From contig JANLPV010000204.1 in the NCBI GenBank assembly GCA_031367435.1, positions 16,457-80,456 of the forward strand: a DNA stretch of 64,000 nt. Direction: 5' to 3'. This stretch comes from WLMZ01 sp031367435 (GTDB taxonomy: Bacteria > Actinomycetota > Acidimicrobiia > Acidimicrobiales > Ilumatobacteraceae). Within the stretch, counting starts at the first letter, position 1; each line of letters starts with the position of its first letter. The position numbers and the translations under genes are program-made. Shown here piece after piece: positions 24,801 through 32,282 of this stretch. Under the pieces are notes generated by a model. The model did no database searches. It was given only the letters and a program-made list of their open reading frames with translations, and was not told the DNA's origin.

Positions 24801-25351
24801 GTCACGTCACGGTCCTCATCGGTGACGACACCACGCTCATCACGGTCGTGTCGACATCGGACGGCTCGGATGAGTTGAGGCTGCCGTGCGGTATGGCATC
24901 GCTCCATGAGCGTCACTTCACCGCCGACCCCCCGTTTCCAGAGGAGCTCACCAACGCCATTGGAGAAATGATCGATCACCTCGACGATGCTCGTCGCCAA
25001 CTCGATCAGCTTGACAACGCGTCGGCAGTGAGCGTGCAGGGGCGAGTAGCCACGGCGATCGCGGCCGTCGAGTATGGCGGCACACCTGGCGCGCTCACGT
25101 TCGAGCTCAGCCGCGACGCTGCCGAAGACGTGTTTCGCACGTTGGCGACAGAAGCCACCGCCGAGCGACGGCACAACCCTGGCTTACCGGCCGATCTCGC
25201 GCCCACGATTGTTGCCGGCTGCTGTGCGATGGTTGCACTCTTTCGCGCGTTGCAACTCGACCGCGTCACCGTCGTGCTCGATTCACCAACGCCAACAGCT
25301 GCAACAACAACGGCAGCAGCAGCAAGTGAGGGGCTTCGTCATGGGTCTTGA
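24797..25351 (+). CDS. Half-length Ppx/GppA-like protein (C-terminal domain only)
   Basis: 184 aa, starting at the GTG in the overlap with the DUF501 stop. It aligns by eye with the second half of Ppx/GppA exopolyphosphatases: LPCGMASLHERHF matches the family's SLPLGAVRLTERH-type segment, the linker ELTNAIGEMIDHL follows, and RHNPGLPADLAPTIVAGCCAMVALF matches the LPGL-x-RADVIVAGA segment. The whole N-terminal actin-like lobe with the phosphate-binding loop is absent, and the GTATTLAA loop reads GRVATAIAA. A catalytic role is doubtful; it could be a regulatory remnant. The C-terminal tail is Ala/Thr-rich low complexity. Confidence 0.65.
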   Translation: MSHVTVLIGDDTTLITVVSTSDGSDELRLPCGMASLHERHFTADPPFPEELTNAIGEMIDHLDDARRQLDQLDNASAVSVQGRVATAIAAVEYGGTPGALTFELSRDAAEDVFRTLATEATAERRHNPGLPADLAPTIVAGCCAMVALFRALQLDRVTVVLDSPTPTAATTTAAAASEGLRHGS

Positions 25352-25979
25352 CCGTCGACCAATGACGCACCCCGCGGTCCCCACAACGAGTGGGTTGCGG
25401 CTCTACGGCAAACGGGTCATGATGCGTCCACTGGTGGCACCCGACTTCTCGTCGTGGAGCGACGTCAGGGTACGCAATGAAAAATGGCTCGTGCCCTGGG
25501 AACCATCGCGCTTAGCGAACCAAGGCGATCCCACGCGCGAACGCGATGCGTTTGGCACACGGTGCGCGGCGCGTGATCGCGATCGACAGATGGGCACCGC
25601 CTATGCCTTTGGACTCTTCGTCGACAGCGCCGTAGCCGGTGAGGTCAACCTGAATACCGTGGTGCGCGGCGCGCAGCAGAGCGCCACTATTGGTTACTGG
25701 ATCGATCGCGGGCGCGCAGGCCACGGCTATATCGCTGAGGGGGTATGTGTGTTGATGCGCTTCGCTTTCGAAGAGCTGCACCTTCACCGACTCGAGGTGT
25801 GCATCATCCCGCGCAACACCAATAGCCGCAGAGTGATGGACAAGCTGCAATTGCGCGAAGAAGGTGTCGCTCAGCGCTTCTTGGAGATCAACGGCGTGTG
25901 GGAGGACCACATCCGTTACGCCATCACCCTCGAGGAGTGGACGGCTCGCCGAGGCGAACTCGCCGAGCGGTGGTTCTAG
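25341..25979 (+). CDS. GNAT acetyltransferase, RimJ/RimL type
   Basis: 212 aa from the ATG at 25341, which has GAGGGG seven bases upstream and overlaps the previous stop by 11 bp; an ATG at 25362 is an alternative. RimJ-like features run in order: LRLYGKRVMMRPL, EVNLNTVVRG, ATIGYWIDRGRAGHGYIAEG (acetyl-CoA pyrophosphate loop), the FEELHLHRLEVCIIPRN strand and RVMDKLQLREEGV. Members acetylate protein N-termini or small amines. In actinobacteria a similar gene is often annotated as ribosomal-protein alanine acetyltransferase, but the target is not provable from sequence. It ends convergently with the next gene. Confidence 0.85.
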   Translation: MGLDRRPMTHPAVPTTSGLRLYGKRVMMRPLVAPDFSSWSDVRVRNEKWLVPWEPSRLANQGDPTRERDAFGTRCAARDRDRQMGTAYAFGLFVDSAVAGEVNLNTVVRGAQQSATIGYWIDRGRAGHGYIAEGVCVLMRFAFEELHLHRLEVCIIPRNTNSRRVMDKLQLREEGVAQRFLEINGVWEDHIRYAITLEEWTARRGELAERWF

Positions 25980-26296
25980 GCGTGCTCGGCAACCGCACGC
26001 GTGACGACGGCTTTGGCCTTACGCACCGACGTACGACGCTTCCACATCTTCATCTTCCAGTGACGTGGGTCTTGCTTGCCGGCGCTGGCCTTGCCCTTTG
26101 CAGCGTCGTGGCGATGGCTCGGCACCCAGGCACGACCTGGTTCGTGCAGATCTTCGGGTTCTGAGCCTGCGCTGACCTGATTGGCCACGGATTGCAGCTC
26201 GCTATTGATGCGATGCCGCTCATTGTGGGCGTGGGCACGCAGGTCCATTTTGGGCGGCGGCGGAGCCGCTTCCTGCATGTGATGACGCTGGCTCAT
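25976..26296 (-). CDS. Small basic hypothetical protein
   Basis: 106 aa from the ATG at 26296, which has a near-perfect ribosome site (AGGAGGT six bases upstream), so it is probably well expressed. The N-terminus is His/Pro-rich (MSQRHHMQEAAPPPPKMD), then a helix with charged residues, and the second half is strongly basic (KMKMWKRRTSVRKAKAVV). There is no signal peptide and no recognised domain. A nucleic-acid or ribosome-associated role is conceivable from composition alone. It overlaps the 3' end of the GNAT gene by 4 bp. The open frame extends upstream to 26422 but lacks a ribosome site there. Confidence 0.6.
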   Translation of the reverse strand: MSQRHHMQEAAPPPPKMDLRAHAHNERHRINSELQSVANQVSAGSEPEDLHEPGRAWVPSHRHDAAKGKASAGKQDPRHWKMKMWKRRTSVRKAKAVVTRAVAEHA

Positions 26297-26378
26297 CTGT
26301 GTACCTCCTGTAAGAACGTACTGTTGAAGAACTCCCCTTGAGGCGAACGTACACCCACGCAGGGATGAATAGAAAGCA

Positions 26379-27140
26379 TCATTCAGGTTTTTTTGAGGAG
26401 ATCTTTTTTTGGAGGTTTGCAATGCGATCTGCGAACCACGGCTGGCGCGTACTCCACACCTGCGGATCGAGTTCGCGCTTCACTGCAGCTGCATGGGCGG
26501 CGATGTCGGCCATGTCGAGGATCGTTTGTTTGGTAATGATCGCAAGCTCGCGCGGAGCGCTCGCCGCTCGTGCTGCCATCGTCTGCGCCGCTTCCAGCAG
26601 TTGATCGTCGTCGACGCAGCGGTACACCAAACCGACGCGCTCAGCCTGCGCACCATCCATGATCTCGCCGAAAATCACTGCGGCCATCGCAGTTTGCGGA
26701 CCGGCAATTCGACGAAGCATCCAGGTGTGGCCGCCACCGGGGTGAATGCCGATCTGTAAGAAGCGCGTATCGAATTTGGCTCTTCGTGCGGCCAGTCGCA
26801 CATCGCATCCGAGCGCGAGGTTCATGCCAGCTCCCACTGCTGCACCGTTCACTGCGGCGAGCGTCGGTAAAGGGCTACGGGCAATGCGCAAGAAGCCCTC
26901 GTAGATGGTGCCGAGACTGCCCTCGGACGACTCAGCGAGATTGCCAAGATTTGCCCCAGCGCAAAAGGCCGGCGCGGTGCCGGTGACCACGATTGCACCA
27001 ATGCCGGGATCGGGCTCGATCTCGTCCATCGCAGCGATGATCTCGGCAACCATTGGCGCCGTCAGCGTGTTGCGTTCCGACGGGTTGTTCAGGGTCAGTG
27101 TCGCGACGCGTTCGCTGATGGTGACTTCAACAAGACTCAT
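26379..27140 (-). CDS. Enoyl-CoA hydratase/isomerase family protein (first)
   Basis: 253 aa from the ATG at 27140. Crotonase-fold marks are present: VATLTLNNPSERNTL near the start, the oxyanion-hole strands FCAGANLGNLAE and AAVNGAAVGAGMNLALGCDVRLA, then FDTRFLQIGIHPGGG with a conserved region for the second catalytic acid. Such enzymes hydrate or isomerise acyl-CoA thioesters in fatty-acid or aromatic breakdown. It is divergent from a Nudix gene 32 bp away. The C-terminal tail QKKISSKKPE is encoded by two runs of seven adenines on the coding strand, odd for this G+C-rich genome. Confidence 0.88.
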   Translation of the reverse strand: MSLVEVTISERVATLTLNNPSERNTLTAPMVAEIIAAMDEIEPDPGIGAIVVTGTAPAFCAGANLGNLAESSEGSLGTIYEGFLRIARSPLPTLAAVNGAAVGAGMNLALGCDVRLAARRAKFDTRFLQIGIHPGGGHTWMLRRIAGPQTAMAAVIFGEIMDGAQAERVGLVYRCVDDDQLLEAAQTMAARAASAPRELAIITKQTILDMADIAAHAAAVKRELDPQVWSTRQPWFADRIANLQKKISSKKPE

Positions 27141-27172
27141 GTGCAGATTGTCGCATGTGCCAAGGTGACGGT

Positions 27173-27838
27173 GTGAATGCAATTGAGCCGCTGCCACCCG
27201 CTCGCCCAGCAGCAACTGTGATCGTGGCGCGCGAGCACAACGACTCGTTCGAGGTCTTGTTCCTCAAGCGCAGCGAGGTAGGCGCTTTCGCCGGCATGTG
27301 GGTGTTTCCAGGAGGTCGTGTCGATGACGACGACATCGGGCACGACGAGGTCAGCCGAGCAGTGTCTGCTGCCCTACGCGAAGCCTGCGAAGAAGTCAAC
27401 GTTGCGCTCGATCCTGAGTCGTTGATCACGCTGTCGCATTGGACTCCTCCAGCCGTGGCACCAAAGCGATACACAACGTGGTTCTTCGTCGCTCCATGGG
27501 CGGGCGACGACGTGCAGATCGATAACCACGAAATCGTCGAAGCGCGTTGGGTTACCCCTGACCACGCACTCACATCTGGATTGCCAATGGCACCCCCAAC
27601 GCATGTCACGCTCGTGACCCTGGCCCAGGCTGGCTCGTTCGATGGACTCAGGCAACTCGTCGACCAGCGCGGCATCGAGCGTTTCGTGACGGTGCCGACC
27701 CAACACGAGGGCGACCTCGTGCTGCTTTGGGAGAACGATGCGGGGTATGAAACCTCGGATCCGACACTCGAAGGGACTCGACATCGGATGGTGATGCGGG
27801 CCGGCCTGCCACACACCTACGAACGCACAACGGGTTAG
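27173..27838 (+). CDS. Nudix hydrolase
   Basis: 221 aa from the GTG at 27173 with an AAGGTG site close upstream; an ATG at 27155 is an alternative but lacks one. The Nudix box runs from GMWVFPGGRVDDDD to LREACEEVNVAL, with the expected REACEEV metal-binding glutamates. The FLKRSEVGAFAGMWVFPGG opening is typical of the NUDT19/acyl-CoA-type subgroup, which hydrolyses CoA diphosphates. Its placement beside an enoyl-CoA hydratase and before another is consistent with CoA-ester housekeeping, but this is inference. Confidence 0.85.
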   Translation: MNAIEPLPPARPAATVIVAREHNDSFEVLFLKRSEVGAFAGMWVFPGGRVDDDDIGHDEVSRAVSAALREACEEVNVALDPESLITLSHWTPPAVAPKRYTTWFFVAPWAGDDVQIDNHEIVEARWVTPDHALTSGLPMAPPTHVTLVTLAQAGSFDGLRQLVDQRGIERFVTVPTQHEGDLVLLWENDAGYETSDPTLEGTRHRMVMRAGLPHTYERTTG

Positions 27839-27849
27839 GGTCCAGACAC

Positions 27850-28461
27850 ATGTTGGATCACGTCTTTACCGATGCCATCGGCGCGCTGCGCGATGCCTTC
27901 GAGGGCGCGTTCCTCGAGCGGCAGGCGTTCGAAGAGCACTTCCAGATCGATGTTCTTCTCGGTGATATCACCTGGGAGACGAGCTACGGTTTGCCGGGCG
28001 AAGGGCAACCGCCCCGCGTTGTGGCGCACATCACCTTCGATTGGCCGACGTGGAGTCAGACCGCGTACCGACGTTGGTACGTCGATGAGGTGCTCGATGA
28101 ACAACCGTCGATCGAGATGGAGATCGTGTTCCGTGTGCAGCGACTCGCCGAGCAGCCGAATCCGGTTCCGGTGCAGTCGATCGTTCCGACTTCAAGTCCG
28201 CTGATCGGAAATGAACGTCTCGAGCGAGCTGGTGCCACGGTTGAAATCGGCTACTTCGGCGATCCGGCAGATACGCCCGAATTCGCGATCGAAATCACCT
28301 ACGAAGGTATCTACGAATTGGCCGAGGAGACCCTCGCCGACGGCGCAAGCAAGTTGCTCGACGAACACTTTGGCACCTTGGGTGCGTGGATTGCAACCAC
28401 CCTGGTGAAGCTCGGCGATCTCAAGCTGAACTTCGTGCCAGCCGACGACACCGACTCGTAG
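27850..28461 (+). CDS. Hypothetical protein
   Basis: 203 aa, soluble, acidic, with no signal peptide or membrane helix and no family I recognise. It begins MLDHVFTDAIGALRDAF with an amphipathic helix, then alternating strand-like stretches rich in Trp/Tyr (ITFDWPTWSQTAYRRWYV) and two parallel-looking segments, VQSIVPTSSPL and EIGYFGDPADTPEF. Eleven bases separate it from the Nudix stop and 30 bp from the following enoyl-CoA hydratase, so it is probably in the same transcript. Codon use matches the neighbours, supporting a real gene. Function unknown. Confidence 0.7.
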   Translation: MLDHVFTDAIGALRDAFEGAFLERQAFEEHFQIDVLLGDITWETSYGLPGEGQPPRVVAHITFDWPTWSQTAYRRWYVDEVLDEQPSIEMEIVFRVQRLAEQPNPVPVQSIVPTSSPLIGNERLERAGATVEIGYFGDPADTPEFAIEITYEGIYELAEETLADGASKLLDEHFGTLGAWIATTLVKLGDLKLNFVPADDTDS

Positions 28462-28491
28462 ACCACCGGCGGTGCCTGACAGCATCAACCC

Positions 28492-29262
28492 ATGACCGAT
28501 GTCGTTCTCCTCGAAGTCAGCAATCGCATCGCGACCGTCACCCTGAATCGGCCGGCGGCGCGCAACGCGCTGAGCACGGAAGTGCTGCGCCTCTTGCCGT
28601 CGCTGATGCGCGAGGCGGATCGCCGCGACGACGTCGACGTGGTCATCCTCACGGGCGCCGATCCGGCCTTCTGCGCGGGCCTCGACCTCAAAGAACTCGG
28701 ATCATCCGGGAGCAACCTCGGATCGGGGGGTGGGTCCAACGCAGGCGGGGCGCACGGTCCATTTCCATCGATGACCAAACCTGTGATCGGCGCGATCAAC
28801 GGCGTCGCGGTGACCGGTGGCTTTGAGCTCGCCCTGAACTGCGACATTTTGGTGGCCAGCGAACGAGCAAAGTTCGGCGATACACACGCACGCGTCGGCG
28901 TCATGCCAGGGTGGGGCCTGACGGTGTTGCTACCGCAGGCGATCGGTGTGCGTCGGGCCAGGGAGATGAGCTTCACCGGCAACTTTCTCAGCGCTGAACA
29001 AGCCCTTCGTTGTGGGCTCGTCAATCACGTGGTTGCTCACGATGAGCTGATGCCGACAGCGCGTCGGCTGGCATCAGACATCATCGGAAACGACCAAGCT
29101 GGTGTTCGTCAGATTCGGCGAACCTACGCCGCGATCACAGCCGATCAACAAGGTTGGGATATTGAGGCCCGCGACGGCGGCGAATGGGCTCGTTCGATGT
29201 TCAGCCCCGACAAGGTGGCCGAGCGCCGCGACGCCATCTTGTCCCGCGGCCGCGACCAATAG
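28492..29262 (+). CDS. Enoyl-CoA hydratase/isomerase family protein (second)
   Basis: 256 aa. Crotonase-family landmarks: IATVTLNRPAARNALS, FCAGLDLKELG (first oxyanion loop), GAINGVAVTGGFELALNCDI (second), and FGDTHARVGVMPGWGLTVLL leading into the C-terminal trimerisation helices. A glycine-rich insert (about residues 66-86) lies after the first oxyanion loop. It is distinct from the other crotonase at 26.4 kb, so the two probably serve different acyl-CoA substrates. Ends convergently 10 bp from the LPxTG gene. Confidence 0.9.
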   Translation: MTDVVLLEVSNRIATVTLNRPAARNALSTEVLRLLPSLMREADRRDDVDVVILTGADPAFCAGLDLKELGSSGSNLGSGGGSNAGGAHGPFPSMTKPVIGAINGVAVTGGFELALNCDILVASERAKFGDTHARVGVMPGWGLTVLLPQAIGVRRAREMSFTGNFLSAEQALRCGLVNHVVAHDELMPTARRLASDIIGNDQAGVRQIRRTYAAITADQQGWDIEARDGGEWARSMFSPDKVAERRDAILSRGRDQ

Positions 29263-29272
29263 GGCGTGAGCG

Positions 29273-29860
29273 TTACGCAGTTCGCCGGCGCCGGCGGCCG
29301 AGTGCGACCAGGCCAGCGCCCGTACCAACCAATACTGCACCGACCCCGACGAGGCCAGGTGTCGCCGCACCCGTCGCTGGCAGCAGCGGACCTTCGCTCG
29401 CTTTGACCGCAACCGGACGGGGTGCCAACGCAAGCAGCGCCGGTGCATCAGCAATCGCAACCTGGTGACACTGATTCACCTGGACATCGACAGAGGTGAC
29501 ATGCATCAGGGTGGTGCCGCTGTTGCTGATGGAGATGACACCGCCGTCGACGACGCTGCCGTTGGTCGCAGCGGCACCGCCAATCTGGACCACAGCGGCG
29601 GTGGATGAACCTTCGCCCGTGGAGACGGCGGTAGAGCTCACAACTGATTGGACGCCGATCTGGCGTTCGACGGTGACACCTGTGGAAAACGACTCGTTCG
29701 CGCCAAGCGCGACGTTGCCTGACCACGAGCTTGTCAGGCTGTGACAAACCTTGCTCGCGTCACTGCCGTAATCCGTTGCCGCGACCCGATGAAGTCCGCC
29801 GCTGTGCAGCCCGACGAGAACTACCGCGCCAACAGTCATCTTTGAAACGAGTTGCTTCAT
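29273..29860 (-). CDS. LPxTG-anchored secreted protein
   Basis: 195 aa from the ATG at 29860 (a TTG at 29875 is less likely). A signal peptide covers about residues 1-30 (VSKMTVGAVVLVGL). The mature part is Ser/Thr/Val-rich with strand-like repeats and two cysteines (VCHSLTSSW and NQCHQVA) that may form a disulfide. The C-terminus is a classical sorting signal: LLPATGAATPG with the LPATG motif, a hydrophobic helix, then GRRRRRTA. Sortase would link it to the cell wall. No sortase gene is in the window. The exposed domain has no recognised function. Confidence 0.8.
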   Translation of the reverse strand: MKQLVSKMTVGAVVLVGLHSGGLHRVAATDYGSDASKVCHSLTSSWSGNVALGANESFSTGVTVERQIGVQSVVSSTAVSTGEGSSTAAVVQIGGAAATNGSVVDGGVISISNSGTTLMHVTSVDVQVNQCHQVAIADAPALLALAPRPVAVKASEGPLLPATGAATPGLVGVGAVLVGTGAGLVALGRRRRRTA

Positions 29861-30070
29861 CTTGAGCTCTCTCAAATGTGAGTTACACCTGAGGGCCGGT
29901 TTCGCGCTCGCTCCTCATTGGGCATTCGCGACCAGCTCGTCGCCCGATGAATCAATGCGTCCCTTGTTGGCTTGAGAGTACCGCTGACACCAGCGCGTGT
30001 ACAGAAAAACCTCGCAACCGCACCAAGAATGTGCCAAACGACCTACATCTGTTTTGGTTGTGCATCATGC

Positions 30071-31027
30071 TCAGAGCTGAGCACCACGGTTCTTCAAGTC
30101 GTTCGTTACAGCGGCGGCAATGTGAAACGCAAGCAGTTCGGCACCGTTGGAATTGAGGTGAAAGCCGTCAGTGCTGCTGCGCACCCGCTTGCTGAGCCCG
30201 TCACGAGGATCGACGACGTACTCCGCGTAACCACCATCGAGCCCGGAAAACAGGTGCCACGAATCGATGAACACCACGTTCGGATGCTGCGCCACCTGAC
30301 CGCGTACGACCTCATCTTGGATTCTGAGATGAGCAGTGGTGACCGGATCAGTGTCGTTGGGAATACCGACCCAGATGAGGGTACGACCGTCGGCGCTCAG
30401 CACATCCATGACGGCACCGACGCGCTTGGCGTACTCGGCGCGCCACTCGGGCGAATCGACCTGCTTGTTGAGACCATGGATCGGCTGCCCGTCGTTACCA
30501 CCAAAGGTGACGATCACGATGTCAGGGTTGAGCGTTACCATCTGCGTCGCGAAGCGGGCCGGCCAATCAAAGAAATCCGGGCGAGCCAGGCCCGACGAAA
30601 CCTTGTAGTCGAGCTTGGTGGTCACGACGCCGGTCTTGTTGATGAAACGCTCGAGAAACGGGGCGAACGCCCCAGCGTCGCTGTCGCCAGCAATGTACAC
30701 GCGGGCCGGGTCGGTGGCTGTTGGCGTGCGGCCCGCGTCGGCAATCGTGGTGGGCGGCAGCGTTGTCGTTGTTGTGGCGGTGGTTGTCGTGGTCGACGAT
30801 GCGGTCGGCGCGGTTAGCGCAACGGTGTCAGTCGATGACGCCGCCGGGACAGACGACACATTCGCCAACGACTGGTCATCGTTTCCGCCCAGCAGTGACT
30901 CGGCACCGGCACTGCCGACGTAGATCAGGGCGACGAGCACCACCGCCACGCCAATGCGGCGAAGCACATAGGTACGGTGCCGGCGCGGGCGATATCGCCG
31001 CGTGCCGGTGTTGGTCGGTGCATTCAT
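30071..31027 (-). CDS. SGNH/GDSL hydrolase, DUF459-like, membrane-anchored
   Basis: 318 aa. A basic start (RRYRPRRHRTYVLRR) and one transmembrane helix (about residues 25-42) anchor it, followed by a Thr/Ser/Ala-rich linker to about residue 100. The hydrolase domain starts VYIAGDSDAGAF (block I, Ser in GDSD), with FGGNDGQPIHG (block III Asn) and STDGFHLNSNG (block V Asp-x-x-His). This matches DUF459-type SGNH proteins, which are thought to remove or move acyl groups on envelope glycans. It is divergent from the BMP operon, with 123 bp between. Confidence 0.85.
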   Translation of the reverse strand: MNAPTNTGTRRYRPRRHRTYVLRRIGVAVVLVALIYVGSAGAESLLGGNDDQSLANVSSVPAASSTDTVALTAPTASSTTTTTATTTTTLPPTTIADAGRTPTATDPARVYIAGDSDAGAFAPFLERFINKTGVVTTKLDYKVSSGLARPDFFDWPARFATQMVTLNPDIVIVTFGGNDGQPIHGLNKQVDSPEWRAEYAKRVGAVMDVLSADGRTLIWVGIPNDTDPVTTAHLRIQDEVVRGQVAQHPNVVFIDSWHLFSGLDGGYAEYVVDPRDGLSKRVRSSTDGFHLNSNGAELLAFHIAAAVTNDLKNRGAQL

Positions 31028-31150
31028 GAACTGTGCGTCATCGTATTCCGCAGCGCCGTTCCGTGCGCGGAGCGCGAGAGGGTGGCGCGCATCTAGCTAG
31101 ACTTCGGACAACTAGGTGAATCACCACGATTCGTCCCCCAAGGAGAGATA

Positions 31151-32170
31151 GTGCTTAAGAACAAGCGTTTTGCCGCAGTGGCATTTGTGGCCGCTGCCGG
31201 ACTGATCGCCACCGCATGTGGTAGCGATGCCAAGACAACAACAGGCGGCTCGAAGCTGAAGCTCGGTATCGCCTTCGATACCGGCGGTCGCGGCGACGGT
31301 ACGTTCAACGACTCCGCCTCACGCGGTGCCGATCAGGCCAAGAAGGAACTCGGCGCAACGCTCGACGAACTCGAAGCTGTCACCGACACCGACCGCAAGC
31401 CGAACCTCGAGACACTCACCAAGAACGGCGACAACCCAATCATCGCGGTTGGCTTTCTCTTTGGTGACGACCTCAAGACGCTGGCTCTGGCGAACCCCAA
31501 GACCTCCTACGGCATCGTCGACTCAGTCGTCGACGCACCAAATGTGAAGAGCCTCGTGTTTGCTGAAGAGCAGGGTTCGTTCCTCGTCGGCGCAGCCGCA
31601 GCATTGAAGAGCAAGACCGGTCACATCGGCTTCATCGGTGGTCAGGAAATCGACCTCATCAAGAAGTTCCAAGCCGGTTACGCGGCTGGCGCGTTGGCTG
31701 TCAACCCGAAGATCGTGATCGACGTCAAGTACCTCGGCGCGGCGGGCGACAACAACGCCTGGATCTCACCTGACAAGGCCAAGGAAATTGCGCTCGGCTG
31801 GTACGCCGCCGGTGCCGACATCATCTACACCGCCGCTGGCGGTTCGGGTGCAGGCACCATCGAGGCAGCAGTGCAGGCTGACAAGTGGGCCATCGGTGTC
31901 GACTCCGACCAGTGGACGCTCAACAAGCCAGACGCCCAAAAGCACATCCTCACCTCGATGATCAAGCGCGTCGACGTTGCCGTGTTCCAGACCGCCAAAG
32001 CAGTACAGAGCGGCGACACCACGGGTGGCGTGCAAGTGTTCGACCTCAAGGTCGACGGTGTCGGCTATGCAACCTCAGGCGGCTACCTCGACGACGTCAA
32101 GGACAAGCTTGACGCCTTCAAGAAGCAGATCATCGACGGCACCATCAAGGTTCCGACGACCCCTTCCTGA
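31151..32170 (+). CDS. BMP-family nucleoside-binding lipoprotein of an ABC importer
   Basis: 339 aa from a GTG with AGGAGAG four bases upstream. Lipobox IATAC puts the lipidated cysteine at residue 23. The mature protein begins KLGIAFDTGGRGDGTFNDSA, the typical BMP/PnrA opening where the DTGG and FNDS residues bind the nucleoside. Later motifs are SLVFAEEQGSFLVGAAAA, HIGFIGGQEIDLIKKF and ADIIYTAAGGSGAGTIEA. This lineage imports purine nucleosides. Downstream salvage genes (adenosine deaminase, upp, adenosine-kinase-like) support that. A strong hairpin separates it from the ATPase gene, so the binding protein is probably made in excess. Confidence 0.92.
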   Translation: MLKNKRFAAVAFVAAAGLIATACGSDAKTTTGGSKLKLGIAFDTGGRGDGTFNDSASRGADQAKKELGATLDELEAVTDTDRKPNLETLTKNGDNPIIAVGFLFGDDLKTLALANPKTSYGIVDSVVDAPNVKSLVFAEEQGSFLVGAAAALKSKTGHIGFIGGQEIDLIKKFQAGYAAGALAVNPKIVIDVKYLGAAGDNNAWISPDKAKEIALGWYAAGADIIYTAAGGSGAGTIEAAVQADKWAIGVDSDQWTLNKPDAQKHILTSMIKRVDVAVFQTAKAVQSGDTTGGVQVFDLKVDGVGYATSGGYLDDVKDKLDAFKKQIIDGTIKVPTTPS

Positions 32171-32214
32171 GCGACATTCTGAGTCAATGAACGACTCACT
32201 CGAATGAATACGTG

Positions 32215-32246
32215 AGATAGCCCGGGGCTTCGGTCCCGGGCTATCT
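32215..32246 (+). terminator. Attenuating hairpin between binding protein and ATPase
   Basis: A 12-bp perfect stem (AGATAGCCCGGG / CCCGGGCTATCT) extends by a G-U and a C-G pair to a UUCG tetraloop, an extra-stable hairpin. It lies 44 bp after the binding-protein stop and 36 bp before the ATPase start. It likely acts as a partial terminator or mRNA-end stabiliser that lowers expression of the membrane components. Confidence 0.8.
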
Positions 32247-32282
32247 GCTAGAACAGCCAGTGCGCGTGTGACGAGGGGGACG

